Assembly: GCA_013076295.1 (NCBI GenBank)
Contig: RQOL01000532.1
Coordinates: 1,984,001 to 2,048,000, forward strand
DNA from: Sanderia malayensis
Taxonomy: Eukaryota; Cnidaria; Scyphozoa; Semaeostomeae; Pelagiidae
Direction of reading: 5' to 3'
Length of the DNA: 64,000 bases
In this document: positions 25,001 to 36,006 of the stretch, in pieces
Position numbering within the stretch: the stretch's first letter is position 1
How the letters are laid out: each line of letters starts with the position of its first letter
Made by a program: the position numbers and the translations under genes
The notes under the pieces: model-generated
Seen by the model: the letters and a program-made list of their open reading frames with translations, nothing else
Told to the model about the DNA's origin: nothing
The model's database searches: none

Positions 25001-28000
25001 CATTAAACATTGCTAGCTTCATAAAGAGAAATTAAATTAAATCAATATACAGCTGGCTCGAAATTTTGCATCTTTGTGTAGCAACGTAAGTAGGAGATGA
25101 AGTGCGTGTCCGAGCGCACGCATGCGCAGTAGAATTTTTATTTTATTTTAGTGTTAAGATCACGCATGCGCGAGAGTCTTCGAGCATGAACAGTAAAAAA
25201 ATAATCGAAAACGACAGGTTGTGGAAAGTTAGTTTGAAGTTGCAAAACATCGCCAAAGCTGATAAAAAACCCATAAAAAACTTAATAACTAAAAAACGGT
25301 GTTGTTTATAAAAAATATTTTTACAGCAATAAAAAGAAAATCTCTTGATTATATTGAATGACTTATTTCATATTTTCCATGCATTTATAAGATGATAAGA
25401 AATTGTTAAATAAATCGCAAGAAAACACAAAAATATTGAGGAACTGGCAAATTCACGTTCTCGGCTCGAGATTGAATTCAAAGAACCAATCAGAAACTTT
25501 CGAATGCGGCGTTCGAATGTACGCGTCAAATCTCTGTCATGAGAAATGGGAAATCAGAAATTTCTAGAACTTTTCCGAGGGGAAATCCCCTGACGTCACA
25601 TTGAAAATTTTTTCTATTAACAGAAAATCTCTGCAATCTGATTGGCTGATAGCCAAGATTTCGAGTCACTTTAAAACAAAACTTGAAATGGACATTATTC
25701 AAAACAAAATGTGCAAGCTGTTGAAGAAACTATTTTAACACGTTTCAAGAAGAAAGACGCCATGAAAAAGAGGCCATTTTCTACATTAGCAAACAATAAT
25801 ATCTAAACCTTTTTATAAGCATTGTCATATCCTACTATATGGAAATGCTGGAGTACTATTAAATGTTTGTTCATACACTGCAGCATCCTCAGAATCACTA
25901 GCTTCCTCTTCTTCGTCATTCTTTGCTTGACGTATGATGAGATATTTTCTTTTCTCAATAGCATAATCTAAGGCCTCTTGCATATCCATATCATCTTCCC
26001 TTTGTGCTTTTTGCATCGTTGCTATAACTGCAGTTACAACAGCATCATTTTCAAAACTTCTATTATATAAAAATCTACGTCTGAAAACTTGCAATATGTT
26101 TTCATCTTCATCCACTTCCTTACGCATAGAAGGCCATACATTCCCTAAAGGAAGATCCTCATCAGTGTTGACAGTTTCATCATTATCATGATCACTTTCA
26201 ACTTCTATCTCATCATCTGAGTCAGACTCTTCACTGCTCTCCTCGTGCATCTCTTCTTCATGTCGTAACATTACTTTTATACTTGGAAGAAAATTCACAT
26301 TGATCACATTTATACTGACTCATGGCTAGCTGGTTACTTATAATTACCAACTAACTCTTAAATCCCTGAATTCTAGAGTCTCAACTCGCTTGATTTTATA
26401 GATAAGTTCTCTCCATTCAATATGATACGAGAGAGGGAACTGAACGATATTTCCGAATAAACAAAACTCTTAATCCTTGGATAATGCTAACTAATCCTGT
26501 TTAATGACTACTCCATTCTAGCTAATCATTCCTAGTCATTACCTTCTCAATACTTGATCCTCAATACATCCTTGATTATCATTCCTAATCATTCACACCT
26601 GATCATTAGTTGATCCTTCACTGACCCTTATAATACCTTACCCAATCATACCTTTTCATTACCTGATCATTAGTAGATCCTTAACTGATCCTTGCTAGTC
26701 CTTATCAATCTTTCCTAATCATCATCTGATCATCATAGACCTTGATCCTGAAATCTTACTCCAATTCTTAACACTGATCATACGATCTTTCACGATCCTT
26801 ACTAATCATTCCTAATCATTACTGATCATCAACTTGATCTTTAACTGATCCTCACTAACCTAACTAATCATTCCTAATCATTACCTTATCATTACTTGAT
26901 CCTTAACTGATCCTTCTAATCCTAACTAATCATTCCTAATCATTACCTTATCATTACTTGATCCTTAACTGATCCTTTCTAATCCTAACTAATCATTCCT
27001 AATCATTACCTTATCATTACTTGATCCTTAACTGATCCTTTCTAATCCTAACTAATCATTCCTAATCATTACCTTATCATTACTTGATCCTTAACTGATC
27101 CTCACTAATCCTAACTAATCATTCCTAATCATTACCTTATCATTACTTGATCCTTAACTGATCCACTAATCCTAACTAATCATAATTAATCCTTATCATT
27201 ACTTGATCCTTAACTGATCCTCACTAATCCTAACTAATCACCCCTAATCATTACCTTATCTTACTTGATCCTACTGATCCTAACTAATCTAACTAATCAT
27301 TCCTAATCATTACCTTATCATTACTTGATCCTTAACTGATCCTCTAATCCTAACTAATCATTCCTAATCATTACCTTATCATTACTTGATCCTTAACTGA
27401 TCCTACTAATCCTAACTAATCATTCCTAATCATTACCTTATCATTACTTGATCCTTAACTGATCTTTTCTAATCCTAACTAATCATTCCTAATCATTACC
27501 TTATCATTACTTGATCCTTAACTGATCCTATTAATCCAGAACTATTCATTACTAATCATTACCTTATCATTACTTGATCCTTAACTGATCCTTATTAATC
27601 TAACTATTCATTACTAATCATTACCTTATCATTACTTGATCCTTAACTGATCCTTGCCAATCCTAACCAATCATACTTAATCATTAGCAGATCATCAGTT
27701 GATCCTCAACTGATCCTTACGAATCCTTACTAATCATTCTTAATTATTATCAGGTCATCAGTTGATCCTTAGCTGATCCTCACCAATCCTTACCAATCAT
27801 ACATAATCATTACCTGATCATCAGTAGATCTTTTACTGATCCTTGATAATCCTAGCCAATCATACCTAATCATTAGCTGATCACGAGTTCATCCTTAACT
27901 GATCCTCAGTGATCCTTATAGTCATTCATAGTCATTACTGGTCATCAGTTGATCCTTAGCTGATCCTCCCAATCCTTACCAATCATACATAATCATTACC

Positions 28001-31000
28001 TGATCATCAGTTGATCCTTAGCTGATCCTCATTAATCCTTACCAATCATACTTAATCATTAGCAGATCATCAGTTGGTCCTTAACTGATCCTTGCTAGTC
28101 CTTATCAATTTTTCCTAATCATCATCTGATCATCTCTTGATCCTTACTAGTCCTTACCACTCATTCCTAATCACTACCTGATCCTTAGTTGTTCCTTAAC
28201 TAATCCTTACGAATCCTTACTAATCATTCTTAATCATTAACTGATCATTAGTTGTTCCTTAACAGATCCTTCTAATCCTAACTATTCATTACTAATCATA
28301 GCTAGTCATTACATAATCATTAGTTGATCTTTAACTGATCCTGGCTTTATCCATTCAACATTTATCCTTACTAATCTGACTAATAATTTCTTATCATAAC
28401 CCACTCCTTATTAATCCTTGCCTAGATTTTATTAATCTTCAGCAGTAGTGTGGAGGGTGTTCAGTCGGGATCAACTGAAGATTAATAAAATCTAGGCAAG
28501 GATTAATAAGGAGTGGGTTTGATAAGAAATTATTAGTCAGATTAGTAAGGATAAATGTTGAATGGATAAAGCCAGGATCAGTTAAAGATCAACTAATGAT
28601 TATGTAATGACTAGCTATGATTTAGTAATGAATAGTTAGGATTAGAAGGATCTGTTAAGGAACAACTAATGATCAGTTAATGATTAAGAATGATTAGTAA
28701 GGATTCGTAAGGATTAGTTAAGGAACAACTAAGGATCAGTAGTGATTAGGAATGAGTGGTAAGGACTAGTAAGGATCAACAGATGCAGATGATGATTAGG
28801 AAAAATTGATAAGGACTAGCAAGGATCAGTTAAGGACAACTGATGATCTGCTAATGATTAAGTATGATTGGTAAGGATTAATGAGGATCAGCTAAGGATC
28901 AACTGATCAGGTAATGATTATGTATGATTGGTAAGGATTGGTGAGGATCAGCTAAGGATCAACTGATGACCAGTAATGACTATGAATGACTATAAGGATC
29001 ACTGAGGATCAGTTAAGGATGAACTCGTGATCACTAATGATTAGGTATGATTGGCTAGGATTATCAAGGATCAGTAAAAGAATCTACTGATGATCAGGTA
29101 ATGATTATGTATGATTGGTAAGGATTGGTGAGGATCAGCTAAGGATCAACTGATGACCTGATAATAATTAAGAATGATTAGTAAGGATTCGTAAGGATCA
29201 GTTGAGGATCAAACTGATGATCTGCTAATGATTAAGTATGATTGGTTAGGATTGCAAGGATCAGTTAAGGATCAAGTAATGATAAGGTAATGATTAGTAA
29301 TGAATAGTTCTGATTAATAAGGATCAGTTAAGGATCAAGTAAAGATAAGGTAATGATTAGTAATGAATAGTTCTGATTAATAAGGATCAGTTAAGGATCA
29401 AGTAATGATAAGGTAATGATTAGGAATGATTGGTTAGGATTAGTAAGGATCAGTTAAGGATCAAGTAATGATAAGGTAATGATTAGGAATGATTAGTTAG
29501 GATTAGCGAGGATCAGTTAAGGATCAAGTAATGATAAGGTAATGATTAGGAATGATTAGTTAGGATTAGAAAGGATCATTTAAGGATCAAGTAATGATAA
29601 GGTAATGATTAGGAATGATTAATTATGATTAGTTAGGATTAGTGAGGATCAAGTAAGGATAAGGTAAGATTAGGGGTGATTAGCTAGGATTAGTGAGGAT
29701 CAGTTAAGGATAAAGTAATGAATAGGAATGATTAATTATGATTAGTTAGGATTAGTGAGGATCAGTTAAGGATTAAGTAATGATAAGGTAATGATTAGGA
29801 ATGAATAGTTTGGATTAGTGAGGATCAGTTAAGGATCAAGTAATGATAAGGTAATGAGTAGGGATGATTAGTTAGGATTAGTAAGGATCAGCTAAGGATC
29901 AACTGATGACCAGTAATGACTATGAATGACTATAAGGATCACTGAGGATCAGTTAAAGATGAACTCGTGATCAGCTAATGATTAGGTATGATTGGCTAGG
30001 ATTATCAAGGATCAGTAAAAGATCTACTGATGATCAGGTAATGATTATGTATGATTGGTAAGGATTGGTGAGGATCAGCTAAGGATCAACTGATGACCTG
30101 ATAATAATTAAGAATGATTAGTAAGGATTCGTAAGGATCAGTTAAGGATCAACTGATGATCTGCTAATGATTAAGTATGATTGGTTAGGATTGGCAAGGA
30201 TCAGTTAAGGATCAAGTAATGATAAGGTAATGATTAGTAATGAATAGTTCTGATTAATAAGGATCAGTTAAGGATCAAGTAATGATAAGGTAATGATTAG
30301 TAATGAATAGTTCTGATTAATAAGGATCAGTTAAGGATCAAGTAATGATAAGGTAATGATTAGGGATGATTAGTTAGGATTAGAAAGGATCAGTTAAGGA
30401 TCAAGTAATGATAAGGTAATGATTAGGAATGATTAATTATGATTAGTTAGGATTAGTGAGGATCAAGTAAGGATAAGGTAAGATTAGGGGTGATTAGCTA
30501 GGATTAGTGAGGATCAGTTAAGGATTAAGTAATGATTAGGAATGATTAATTATGATTAGTTAGGATTAGTGAGGATCAGTTAAGGATTAAGTAATGATAA
30601 GGTAATGATTAGGAATGATTAGTTAGGATTAGTGAGGATCAGTTAAGGACCAAGTAATGAGAAGTTAATGATTAGGAATGATTAGTTAGGATTAGTGAGG
30701 ATTAGTTAAAGATCAACTGATGATCAGATGATGATTAGGAAAGATTGATAAGGACTAGCAAGGATCAGTTAAGGATCTACTAATGATCAGGTAATGAAAA
30801 GGTATGATTGGTAAGGATTAGTAAGGGTCAGTGAAGGATCAACTAATGATCAGGTAATGATTAGGAATGATAATCAAGGATGTATTGAGGATCAAGTATT
30901 GAGAAGGTAATGACTAGGAATGATTAGCTAGAATGGAGTAGTCATTAAACAGGATTAGTTAGCATTATCCAAGGATTAAGTTTTGTTTATTCGGAAATAT

Positions 31001-34000
31001 CGTTCAGTCCCTCTCCCGTATCATATTGAATGGAGGAACTTATCTATAAAATCAAGCGAGTTGAGACTCTAGAATTCAGGGATTTAAGAGTTAGTTGGTA
31101 ATTATAAGTAACCAGCTAGCCATGAGTCAGTATAAATGTGATCAATGTGAATTTTCTTCCAAGTATAAAAGTAATGTTGCACGACATGAAGAAGAGATGC
31201 ACGAGGAGAGCAGTGAAGAGTCTGACTCAGATGATGAGATAGAAGTTGAAAGTGATCATGATAATGATGAAACTGTCAACACTGATGAGGATCTTCCTTT
31301 AGGGAATGTATGGCCTTCTATGCGTAAGGAAGTGGATGAAGATGAAAACATATTGCAAGTTTTCAGACGTAGATTTTTATATAATAGAAGTTTTGAAAAT
31401 GATGCTGTTGTAACTGCAGTTATAGCAACGATGCAAAAAGCCCAAAGGGAAGATGATATGGATATGCAAGAGGCCTTAGATTATGCTATTGAGAAAAGAA
31501 AATATCTCATCATACGTCAAGCAAAGAATGACGAAGAAGAGGAAGCTAGTGATTCTGAGGATGCTGCAGTGTATGAAATGAACAAACATTTAATAGTACT
31601 CCAGCATTTCCATATAGTAGGATATAACAATGCTTATAAAAAGGTTTAGATATTATTGTTTGCTAATGTAGAAAATGGCCTCTTTTTCATGGCGTCTTTC
31701 TTCTTGAAACGTGTTAAAATAGTTTCTTCAACAGCTTGCACATTTTGTTTTGAATAATGTCCATTTCAAGTTTTGTTTTAAAGTGACTCGAAATCTTGGC
31801 TATCAGCCAATCAGATTGCAGAGATTTTCTGTTAATAGAAAAATTTTTCAATGTGACGTCAGGGGATTTCCCCTCGGAAAAGTTCTAGAAATTTCTGATT
31901 TCCCATTTCTCATGACAGAGATTTGACGCGTACATTCGAACGCCGCATTCGAAAGTTTCTGATTGGTTCTTTGAATTCAATCTCGAGCCGAGAACGTGAA
32001 TTTGCCAGTTCCTCAATATTTTTGTGTTTTCTTGCGATTTATTTAACAATTTCTTATCATCTTATAAATGCATGGAAAATATGAAATAAGTCATTCAATA
32101 TAATCAAGAGATTTTCTTTTTATTGCTGTAAAAATATTTTTTATAAACAATACCGTTTTTTAGTTATTAAGTTTTTTATGGGTTTTTTATCAGCTTTGGC
32201 GATGTTTTGCAACTTCAAACTAACTTTCCACAACCTGTCGTTTTCGATTATTTTTTACTGTTCATTCTCGAAGACTCTCGCGCATGCGTGATCTTAACAC
32301 TAAAATAAAATAAAAATTCTACTGCGCATGCGTGCGCTCGGACACGCACTTCATCTCCTACTAACGTAAATTAATAAATGCATCTATAGTAGGATCGAAG
32401 ATTGGTTTGAAAGAAATCAAACGTGTGTTAGTGTTAATGAAAATATTTCAATTGTAGATGATTTTTAATAAAAAGAACGCGTCGTTGGTGCAATTAATGG
32501 GCTTTAAAACCAACAATGACAAATTGAAAACATAGATTTTGTGATCTCTTAGGATAAAAAAAGGTGAAAGTGTAATTATGCGACCAAGATAGAGCTTGCT
32601 TATTTAATCTTGCAGTATTTGGACTGTACATATTTGATCATATGTTTGCTATCTCAGTCTTAGTGACTCAAAAGCATTGTACGAGAGGATACCAAGGATT
32701 ACGATCACCGTGAGATAATATTCAGAAATATAAATACGAACCAGCATGCAGTTAGCATGACAATGAAATAAGGCCTATTTCAGATAAGACACTAATGTTG
32801 CAAACGACAAGAAACATATCGTTTTATATGGATTTCAGCTGGTCTTGAATTGACAAGAAGTCCGCGAACACGATTTATCAATCAAGGATATATAGACAAA
32901 GCAATAAAGAAAATATAATAATCAAAATTTGAGATTGAACATGACAAAGCAAGTGCATGATGATAAAGAAAATATAATGATCGAAATTCGAGATTGAACA
33001 TTATCAAAAGTCTTATCGCAGTGGCCAACGGCCGATAACATCATAACAATCGCGATGATGAATGAATCGGTAAAAGTATGCCTCACATTCTGGCCATTGG
33101 AAATGCGAGAATCATACCTGCATGCTGTAATGATAATAATCGTCATATTATCACCGATCATGTTATTCTTAAACATCTTTCTAATCCACGCGTTACACAA
33201 AGTACAGCCGGTAAAATCAACAACAGAGAAGCTAATAGTGTGCATGAGTGCATCTGATGCCATTATAGGAGGCATTGTCTTTCCGATGCTGGCAGTGATG
33301 CTTAAATCCGATGCATTGCAACAGAACTGCGTCTTCTTGAAAGCAGTGCAATACTTCGCGTTTACATTTGGGTATATGTCATACTTTCTACTCATCATTG
33401 TTGCTTTGGATCGTTACCTTCATCTCATCAAACTGAATCGCTACAACGAGTTCATGAACGAAAATCGACTCCGAGCGATTCTCGGCGCGATATTCGTCTT
33501 CTCGAACTCGCTGGCTGCGATAACGGTTCTCGTGCAATCGTTTTATCTCGTGGTGGCGATGAACAGCCTGAATGTTCTCGGGCTGACGAGCATCTTCGGC
33601 ATGTATTGCTCGGTATTGCGATCGATATTATCGCACGCGAAATCTCTAGCACGTGTCAACGTTATGCCAGAAAATAACTCCACGGCAAGTAACACAATGA
33701 CGGAAACCGACAAATTCTACTCGGGAAAGAGCTCCGACGAAGCAGATTCTCGCAGCCCGAACAACAACGATAAACATGGCGTCGATAGAAAACTCGCTCA
33801 CAGCGACGGGCCTAGTACAAGTGACGTCACAGAATCAACAATGCATATATCTAGAATTGATGTTTCGGGGAGGATACTGGAAGGCGACTCAGTTGGAAAT
33901 TCGGGCAAGAAGAAAAAGAAGAGATCAAAGCAACATAAACAGCTGGCCTCAAACAAGAGAGACCAGGCTGTGACGCGCACAATCCTGGTACTACTGCTGA

Positions 34001-36006
34001 CCGTTTTTATGTTATACAATCCTTACAATGTCCTCACCATAATGTGGACGAAAAGCAGATTCAACAACAACAACAACACTGACCCGGATGAAATGTTGAC
34101 TTTCTTGACATTGATATCTTACGTCATGCTGTTTTGCAATGGCATTGCGAATGTCTTGATTCTCGCGAGCAGTAATGCAAAAATAAGGAAATACGTAGCA
34201 CGCAAACTCAGTGCAGGTCTAGTGAATGATGACGTCATGCGTCTTCGACACAACAGGGCGAAATAAGTGTAACGATCCAGCAATAGATCATGTGTTGGAA
34301 ATGGACATGAAACGTTGATTAAAAATCATGTTGTGATGTATAATAACGGTTTTTTGATACGACTAGATAATTATCCGACATGCTTAAATGCATACGAGTA
34401 AAACACGGAATCATGGAATGAGGAATGTTATCTCTAGGACCCTAGAACACATTTAGCAAGGGTGCAATCAGGGGAACATGGAAAGAAAAGCAGTTTTCCT
34501 GAATGTGAGCATAGGGTGCAAAAACCAAAACCACTCACCAAATCAAGATATGTCAATGGTAGTTTATCCAACCCAGATATCTTTTCAATTTGGTTGTCTG
34601 ACAGACTTAGAGTCTTCAGTCTATGGCATTGACTCAATCCAGTAATCTCCTTTATCATATTGCCTTTGTATAATATCAAGGAACTTATACTATCTCAATA
34701 ACGTATGCCATTATGTCTTGTTGAATTAAATTGAGTTGCAATAACATGAAAAAGATACTATCAATGATAAGTTTGTTCAGACATTTGTTCATGCTGAGAT
34801 CTTGAAGTCTCTCTATTTTGTTGCATGATAAGTTCACCTCCTTCAATAATAAACAAGAAACATCAGACAACATAACAAGCACTGAGCATTGTATAAACCA
34901 AAAATGAAGAGTTGTCAGGGCTCTCAAAGTCAAGGCACCATGCATAGGGTTAGGCTGCAGGGGGGTGCAAAGGGGTTGTAAGGGGGGAGGAGTGTAATAA
35001 TTCACATTAATAATGATTTTACCCGTAATGATAATGGTGGATTGAAATCAACTGCCTCCGTCAGCTCATTGTGAGAAACATCCAATGAAATCAGGTAAGG
35101 AAGATTTGATAGAGGACTGAGATCTGGAATATAATTACACATGCATGAATCAATCCTTATATATCAATGCATTTATTGATTATCAGATTCCTATTCTTCA
35201 ATTGAATCAATTGATAATTTAAATCACTGAATCAATCACCAAATCACTGAATCAATCACTGAATCACGGAATCACTGAATCAATCACTTGGTCAATCACT
35301 TCAATTCTTACCGGTTAGCTGATTGTATGATAAATTCAGCACTTGAAGATGATTGTAGCCTTCAAGCTTGTCGATAGAAGTCAGCTCTCTGTGCTGCAAA
35401 ATGCAAAAATATTATAGCTTAGTAGGTATCAACTTTATTCATTTTGATTTAACTTGCACAATGCAGGCAATACCAAAAGATATAAATATTCTAATAGGAT
35501 GATACCTGCAGATTCAGTGACAAATATATTTGCATTGTTCCGTCGGCAGACCTTCCAAGCTGCGATAACCCTTCTGCAATCATCTTGGCATACGGGTCTT
35601 CATCGTCCTAGTATAAAGAGCAAAACAATTTATTTTATTTGAAACAATTCTTAACTGTAGAATTTCTCACAAATCTTCACTCGATATGACCTACGGATCT
35701 CTTACATATACTTCATGTATTTTTGCTTTTATATTTTGAGTTTAAAAGAGCAAATATGGCTAATTTGTGTTTATAAGACTTCGGTACGGGATATAAATCG
35801 TTTAGAAAAATATGAATTATGACTATTTTAACCTCAATTTCTTCCAAACCAATAGATTCACAGACAACAATATCAGTCTGCTTTAAAAATTCTTCGGGTA
35901 AAGTATTCTTTTCGGAATCACTCTCAGTTTTCGTACCATCTAACACGCCAGCCAATTTAGTTTCTTCCATTTTTGAGCCTTCGCTTGGTTCATTTTTGTC
36001 CGCCAT
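19001..36006 (-). CDS. LRGUK: Leucine-rich repeat and guanylate kinase-like protein, 19 exons, 781 aa
   Basis: Needed in mammals for manchette function and sperm tail growth. Exons: 36006-35833, 35607-35506, 35393-35312, 35123-35023, 34840-34759, 34693-34539, 24861-24808, 24289-24200, 23265-23185, 22440-22354, 22174-22068, 21845-21726, 21567-21450, 21060-20947, 20646-20578, 20416-20284, 20016-19730, 19492-19401, 19298-19001. All phases agree (2346 nt; human is about 825 aa). Order: acidic N-terminus, about eight 22-residue SDS22-like LRRs, a capping region, a guanylate kinase domain, and a Ser/Asp-rich tail. The P-loop GPSGCGK (388-394) is followed by Arg, not Ser/Thr, so nucleotide binding may be weak. 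Exons 6 and 7 join YLDL to SKNQI, an ideal LRR, across a 9.7-kb intron that holds a foldback element and a GPCR gene. The exon 6 acceptor is the least certain. Confidence 0.92.
20762..20905. repeat. 24-25 bp minisatellite in an LRGUK intron
   Basis: About five to six head-to-tail copies of gacagtacatgagaaggggc plus atca. The spacing is regular with no spacers, so it is a simple minisatellite and not a CRISPR array. Confidence 0.85.
21283..21492 (-). repeat. 105-bp tandem duplication covering the LRGUK exon 13 splice donor
   Basis: 21283-21387 and 21388-21492 are nearly identical; three differences were noted by eye. The right copy contains the end of exon 13 (QFDKDSVS) and its GTAAG donor at 21450. 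The left copy repeats this coding end and donor inside the following intron, at about 21345. Confidence 0.9.
22480..22900 (-). mobile_element. tRNA-derived SINE, minus strand
   Basis: On the minus strand a tRNA-like head (22898-22827) is followed by a body of about 240 bp and then an A/T-rich tail of TTTTTATTTATT type (about 22595-22480). The head keeps Pol III box A (TAGTGGTTAGG) and box B (GGTTCGAGTCC). Head, body and simple tail are the standard SINE layout. It lies in LRGUK intron 9 in the same orientation as the gene. Target duplications were not found by eye. Confidence 0.75.
22827..22898 (-). tRNA. tRNA-like SINE head, Gly(GCC)-like cloverleaf
   Basis: The acceptor stem GACTGGA pairs imperfectly with the CCCAGTC end. 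The anticodon stem is TCGGC/GCCGA with loop GTGCCAA (anticodon GCC), and the T arm is GTGGG-TTCGAGT-CCCAC. It would fold as a tRNA. However, the attached body and tail make it the promoter head of a SINE and not an independent tRNA gene. Confidence 0.55.
22960..23148 (+). pseudogene. Coding-like open frame without start, possible transposon relic
   Basis: A 62-codon open frame between two stops, ending WEVSDRWIKIEAAEEIERLK and then VVQALQAIVDA. It is antisense to LRGUK and inside intron 9, next to the SINE. The composition, an amphipathic Glu/Lys/Arg helix, looks protein-like and GC content is higher than around it. There is no ATG and no family I recognise. It could be a retroelement fragment, an unrelated exon or chance. 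Confidence 0.25.
25825..26307 (-). pseudogene. Left-arm copy of the foldback ORF, frameshifted
   Basis: Inverted copy of the right-arm ORF. It lacks 2 nt inside the zinc-finger codons and 5 nt near the end. The finger is therefore out of frame, and the C-terminus changes from EMNKHLIVLQ to EQTFNSTPAF. The acidic middle part is the same. It points outward from the element centre, as the right copy does. Either C-terminus could be ancestral, but only the right copy has a complete finger. Confidence 0.6.
26470..28442. repeat. Left inner satellite of the foldback element
   Basis: Higher-order units of about 63 bp, each made of six 10-11 bp words such as TCATTACCTTA, TCATTACTTGA, TCCTTAACTGA and TCCTAACTAA. 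The middle copies (about 26870-27640) are most alike and the flanks more varied, as expected from unequal exchange. Confidence 0.9.
28475..30960. repeat. Right inner satellite of the foldback element
   Basis: Reverse complement of the left satellite with the same 10-11 bp words (TAATGATTAGG, TCAGTTAAGGA, TCAAGTAATGA). It is about 0.5 kb longer than the left. A block at about 28900-29300 recurs at about 29900-30250, which points to a segmental duplication within the arm. Confidence 0.9.
31122..31649 (+). CDS. Foldback-element ORF: C2H2 finger plus acidic protein, 175 aa
   Basis: Starts at the ATG of MSQYKCDQC; an upstream in-frame TTG is not needed. One C2H2-type finger (C6, C9, H22, H27) is followed by a long Glu/Asp/Ser stretch. 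A helical part (ILQVFRRRFLYNR, AVIATMQKAQ) and a second acidic run come next. A zinc finger plus acidic tract suggests a DNA- or chromatin-binding protein, but no nuclease or transposase motif is seen and I cannot assign a family. The intact frame, against the broken left copy, means it may still be expressed; no expression data are available here. Confidence 0.6.
   Translation: MSQYKCDQCEFSSKYKSNVARHEEEMHEESSEESDSDDEIEVESDHDNDETVNTDEDLPLGNVWPSMRKEVDEDENILQVFRRRFLYNRSFENDAVVTAVIATMQKAQREDDMDMQEALDYAIEKRKYLIIRQAKNDEEEEASDSEDAAVYEMNKHLIVLQHFHIVGYNNAYKKV
32363..33054. promoter_or_regulatory. Region upstream of the nested GPCR, with a short tandem duplication
   Basis: A 692-bp AT-rich stretch within LRGUK intron 6. 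At about 32903-33003 a 58-bp unit containing ataaagaaaatataat and gagattgaaca occurs twice in tandem, directly before the GPCR start. It probably belongs to the GPCR 5' UTR or promoter. No other gene is seen. Confidence 0.4.
33055..34266 (+). CDS. Orphan class A GPCR, intronless, nested in LRGUK intron 6, 403 aa
   Basis: Seven hydrophobic helices: about 24-48, 58-83, 96-118, 139-160, 163-187, then after a long loop about 305-330 and 345-368. It keeps the TM1 Asn (N40), the TM2 Asp (D68), a true DRY motif (119-121) and an NGIAN motif in TM7. The third intracellular loop is about 115 residues, hydrophilic, with a KKKKKR cluster. The loop between TM4 and TM5 is very short. It is transcribed opposite to LRGUK. 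Being intronless, it may be a retroposed or ancestral single-exon receptor; the ligand is unknown. It shows little likeness to the GPCR at 4363-5355 (DRY versus HRY), so they are not recent duplicates. Two ATGs stand at the start; the first is used. Confidence 0.85.
   Translation: MMNESVKVCLTFWPLEMRESYLHAVMIIIVILSPIMLFLNIFLIHALHKVQPVKSTTEKLIVCMSASDAIIGGIVFPMLAVMLKSDALQQNCVFLKAVQYFAFTFGYMSYFLLIIVALDRYLHLIKLNRYNEFMNENRLRAILGAIFVFSNSLAAITVLVQSFYLVVAMNSLNVLGLTSIFGMYCSVLRSILSHAKSLARVNVMPENNSTASNTMTETDKFYSGKSSDEADSRSPNNNDKHGVDRKLAHSDGPSTSDVTESTMHISRIDVSGRILEGDSVGNSGKKKKKRSKQHKQLASNKRDQAVTRTILVLLLTVFMLYNPYNVLTIMWTKSRFNNNNNTDPDEMLTFLTLISYVMLFCNGIANVLILASSNAKIRKYVARKLSAGLVNDDVMRLRHNRAK

Larger units (their letters stand above)
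25089..32362. mobile_element. 7.3-kb foldback (FB-like) transposable element
   Basis: A giant inverted repeat. The left end AGTAGGAGATGAAGTGCG is mirrored exactly at the right end, and AACGTA is duplicated at both flanks (25083-25088 and 32363-32368). Each arm has an outer part of about 1.4 kb, holding an ORF, and an inner satellite. The arms meet around a 32-nt loop (28443-28474). The left arm is about 3.35 kb and the right about 3.89 kb; the excess is in satellite copies. This layout is that of Drosophila FB and sea-urchin TU elements. It lies in LRGUK intron 6. No transposase is visible, so it is non-autonomous or moves by another route. Each end carries two near-palindromes built on GCATGCG. 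Confidence 0.93.

Noticed and set aside
25089..32362. Polinton/Maverick or other large DNA virus-like element
   Set aside because: No polymerase, integrase or capsid genes are seen; the interior is satellite only.
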